Assembly: GCA_003024985.2 (NCBI GenBank)
Contig: PXIH01S0016118.1
Reading direction: 5' to 3' (one strand)
Source: Euperipatoides rowelli
Taxonomy: Eukaryota; Onychophora; Udeonychophora; Euonychophora; Peripatopsidae
Length of the DNA: 10,348 bases
Both the position numbers and the translations under genes were made by a program. Position 1 is the first letter of the stretch; every line of letters starts with the position of its first letter. Of the stretch, positions 7,864 through 10,348 are shown piece by piece. The notes below the pieces were generated by a model that was given only the letters and a program-made list of their open reading frames with translations, did not search any database and was not told the DNA's origin.

Positions 7864-9186
7864 TATTCTAAATTCCACAATATTATTAAAAGTGATAGAA
7901 AATAAATATTAAGTATAAGCTAGGTTTGGATAGCCAACTGGCATTAAAGTTTAAAATTTGCACCAGCAACTAGCTAAATATAGGTAACAACATAAAATGA
8001 CGTCATATGGGACTAAAATTAAAACAGATGATGTATATTGTAACAATGCAGATTTGATCTGTTAACTCAAAATAAGATTTACATAATTTTATCTTTAAAA
8101 TTTCATAATGTTAAATTTTAAAGTTATCAACGAAGCAACTAAAGGTTTTAATATGTTTGACTGATTGTAGGTATAGTTTAACGGGAATAAAATGGGGGGG
8201 GGGGGGTGTTTGGCATCAACATTTTTTCGCTAATCACATTATAAAACAAAAATTTATATGCTTTACATTTTCCGTTTTTCAAATAAATCTTAAAATTACT
8301 TCATTTATATCCTAAAGCTAAATTTTAATGGTTAAATATGTGACAAAATTTAATGGCAGAAGTATACTGGTATTTTGTTAATTATGTTGTGCGATTATTA
8401 TAGTAACAAGATTATTTGTCATTGAAGGCATTAATAACAAGTGTTATCAAAACACGGCCTATGAAGGGTTAATCTTGAGTTTTATCAAGAGTTTGCTATT
8501 ACATAATAATATTTCGATGAATTACGCTACTGTAGATGAAGAGCAACTTTCATTTTCTTGTAATATTATTCAAAATTAGAACCATATCACCGCATAAATC
8601 TCATTTACCTTGACTACACCGAATGATCTGTGGACTGAGTGTAATTCGTTTTCAGTAGAAATTAAATTCGTGATGGGTAGACACATGTTAGCGGCGTTTT
8701 AGTTGATTAAAACTCAGACGTCTTTGTCAACGGATAAGACGTGCGTAATGTCTTTTTTTTTTTTTTTTAACCAGTCAGATATTTACAGTTTTAGCTATAG
8801 CTACTTTATGAAATATATTTATTATTTCCATTTATTTTATGAGAGAGAGAGGAATGATTACGTAATAGTGTTTAAGAAAAAGAAACTTTAATAATATAAG
8901 GATTAAACTATTTTAACAGGTATTTTTATAAGCCGGAATAAATATGAGCTTATGGCTGTTAACTTCGTAATTGACAATGTTCACATATGTCAAAGTTGTA
9001 ATGCGCACAATATGCAAATTAAGCATCATTAATAAACAAGAAAAAGTAAAATAAGCTAAATATTGGAAAACATCATTTTAAAACAATTCATAAAATAAAT
9101 GTATGTAGTATTAAATAATAAGAATTAACATATTTGTATATTGTAAACAATATATAAATTATTTAGTATATTGTATGTTATTTTGA
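7864..9186. other. AT-rich sequence upstream of the PfkB exon, probably intron
   Basis: This lies between the Helitron 3' end and the acceptor of the kinase exon. It has no frame with PfkB-like content. It holds a TGACGTCA palindrome (7998-8005), a 13-G run (8194-8206), a T-run near 8753-8768 and a short GA repeat near 8840. Intron status follows from the downstream acceptor and is an inference. Confidence 0.5.
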
Positions 9187-9219
9187 TTTTTTTTTTTTTT
9201 TTTTTTACTTTAAATATAG
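9187..9219 (+). promoter_or_regulatory. Splice acceptor with polypyrimidine tract
   Basis: Twenty consecutive T residues (9187-9206) are followed by a short A/T stretch and AG at 9218-9219, directly before the PfkB exon. This is a normal animal 3' splice site arrangement and fixes the exon start in phase 0. Confidence 0.7.
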
Positions 9220-9381
9220 ATTGACGGACGTACTCACCCAGGTTCCATTCGTCTCTCCCTCGGGGGCGTGGGGTGTAATCTTGCTGATGGACTGAGTCGT
9301 TTTGCTAAATATCCTCTATTCATTTCTGCCGTGGGCCAAGACCGGTTAACAGACTTTGTAATACAGAACACACGACACATG
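9220..9381 (+). CDS. Internal exon of a PfkB-family sugar/nucleoside kinase (pseudouridine-kinase-like)
   Basis: This 162-bp exon is open in one frame for 54 codons, from IDGRTHPGS to NTRHM. It contains GGVGCNLADGLSRF followed by PLFISAVGQD. That is the N-terminal PfkB signature: paired glycines, N20 and A22 of the exon, then a hydrophobic strand ending in G39. PfkB enzymes phosphorylate the hydroxymethyl group of sugars or nucleosides, and the GG...N segment lies at the substrate pocket. The GGVGxN form and the preceding HPGS resemble pseudouridine kinases, which in many eukaryotes are fused to a pseudouridine-phosphate glycosidase; that subfamily call is an inference. The acceptor is a 20-T run followed by AAATATAG at 9219, and the donor is ATG|GTAAGG at 9381/9382. 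Both boundaries are phase 0. The exon is visibly more GC-rich than its flanks. Oddities: alanine replaces the usual glycine/serine at position 29, and threonine replaces the glycine of GxDxxG at position 44. I found no other exon of the gene here, so it is partial. A decayed copy cannot be excluded, but the intact frame and splice sites argue against it. Confidence 0.8.
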
Positions 9382-9387
9382 GTAAGG
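9382..9387 (+). promoter_or_regulatory. Splice donor GTAAGG after the PfkB exon
   Basis: GTAAGG follows ATG, the last codon of the exon, and is a near-consensus U2-type 5' splice site. The following intron runs into the 876-bp repeated block at 9473 and beyond the window end. Confidence 0.7.
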
Positions 9388-9472
9388 TCATAATATGCAC
9401 TATATATGTATATACATGTATGTTGATTGTATTCAGACATCCAACTAGCAAATGACGAGTTCTCACTATCAC
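9388..9472 (+). other. Unique intron start between the donor and the repeat block
   Basis: Only about 85 bp of single-copy sequence separate the splice donor from the start of the duplicated block. It includes a TATATGTATATACATGTATG alternating tract near 9402-9421. Confidence 0.5.
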
Positions 9473-10348
9473 CTTATATTTCAAAGTTTATAGTCACATC
9501 TCACCAGTAATCAGAGATGTGTGGGTCAGATTCCGTTATCTGCCCACCAATATGGCTGACAGTAGTAAGTTGAAATTATCTAGATCGGCGCTCAGCAAAA
9601 GATTATCCTAGGGTTCAGGGTTACAGTAAGGTTAGGACTGTAAAGAAAATATACTAAAATCGGCGAGAAAAAAATACTAATTCCACACACTACTAGATTT
9701 TGTTTGTCGCATGACTTCTAACGTTAAATAATGTTGGTGGGCAGATAACGGAATCTGACAGATGCGTTAATATATCTGGAGTGGATAGGCATTTATTTCA
9801 TTTTGTTTTATTTAGAGTTGCCGTTTACACCAATCCTATCTATTGCATAGCACAACTATGCAAGGATCTACTGCCCCCCCCCCCTCTAAGTTATTATGCA
9901 CAATTTTATTCTTGATCTATTTATACTCTAGTCAGAGAATTTAATAATTTTACTATAGAATTTATTTATTGTTGCTATGAACCCTGACCCTGGAGATGAC
10001 AGATATGGACATTATTAACTATTCATCTGGTTTAATTTCTTTACTGTATTTTTTTTTAATAATAATAAAAAAAAACATTGATGGAAGCATGGGGGATTTT
10101 TTTGTTTTTAAACAAAAGGGGAAGGGGTTAAAACTGGTGGACGGAGTAAGATTTGGTTTTAACGTTTAGAATTTGCAAATAATATTTTTTCCTCCGTTTT
10201 TAAACCAATAGGGGTAGGGGGTGAAAGATAGGGTAGGGATGGGGGAAGCAGGGGAGGAGGGAAATGGAGGGATGGGGCAAAATAATTTCCAGCAATTTGG
10301 CCAGTTTAGGTTTTAGAATTGGAAAATAAGATTTTTTCGTTTTTAAAC
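9473..10348. repeat. Second copy of the 876-bp direct repeat, cut by the window end
   Basis: This is collinear with 6485-7360. It begins 91 bp downstream of the PfkB exon donor, inside the presumed intron. Because it starts at an internal position of the Helitron, without the TCTATATAATAAAA 5' terminus, it is not a simple new Helitron insertion. A tandem duplication of 6485-9472 or an assembly redundancy fits better. Confidence 0.95.
9524..9759. mobile_element. MITE with 26-bp inverted repeats (copy 2, within the direct repeat)
   Basis: This is the same element as at 6536-6771, carried along in the 2988-bp-offset repeat with arms at 9525-9550 and 9734-9759. It is not an independent insertion, because the flanks are also identical. 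Confidence 0.65.

Noticed and set aside
7998-8005. TGACGTCA (CRE-type site)
   Set aside because: A single 8-bp palindrome in probable intron; no promoter context to support regulation.
9234-9440. Minus-strand open frame overlapping the PfkB exon
   Set aside because: It is the antisense shadow of the plus-strand exon, which carries recognisable family motifs and splice sites.
1-10348. CRISPR array, prophage, operon or other bacterial system
   Set aside because: No spaced identical short repeats, no long open frames and a spliced exon; the window is animal nuclear DNA.

Overview
The window looks like non-coding DNA from an animal nuclear genome. It is strongly AT-rich, full of stop codons in all frames, rich in homopolymer and G/C-run tracts, and made largely of layered transposable-element debris. 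One short exon has canonical splice signals. The Helitron-type termini, foldback elements and internal TTAGGG-like tracts would suit an invertebrate, perhaps a mollusc or other lophotrochozoan, but that placement is an inference from style only. No bacterial-type operon, CRISPR array or complete gene is present.

Layout. 1-350 holds short coding-looking frames, possibly a decayed or terminal exon, with an AATAAA downstream. 350-900 is featureless AT-rich DNA. 900-1753 carries minus-strand fragments that resemble a decayed non-LTR retrotransposon, the best part being an endonuclease-like piece ending in GDFNW. 1895-2477 has the termini of a small minus-strand Helitron enclosing a minisatellite, which is interrupted by a second Helitron-like 5' end and a perfect 24-bp hairpin. 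2478-3856 is AT-rich with poly-G and poly-C runs. 3857-5143 is a foldback DNA element with long imperfect inverted arms, a 224-bp direct repeat and a 189-bp near-palindrome. 5447-5710 is a possible MITE with TTAGGGTG/CACCCTAA ends. 5799-7863 has complete-looking non-autonomous Helitron ends; it holds a MITE with a perfect 26-bp inverted repeat and a G-rich higher-order repeat. 7864-9219 is unique AT-rich sequence, probably intron.

The one confident gene piece is a 162-bp, 54-codon exon at 9220-9381 on the plus strand. It encodes the N-terminal signature of a PfkB-family carbohydrate/nucleoside kinase, most like the pseudouridine-kinase branch. It has a polypyrimidine-AG acceptor and an ATG|GTAAGG donor. 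The rest of the gene lies outside the window, so the transposon-rich DNA on either side is best read as intron, at least near the exon.

The most striking large-scale structure is a gap-free, apparently perfect direct repeat of 876 bp (6485-7360 and 9473-10348, offset 2988 bp), still running at the window edge. It starts inside the Helitron rather than at its terminus, so a recent tandem duplication containing the kinase exon, or an assembly duplication, explains it better than a second transposon insertion.
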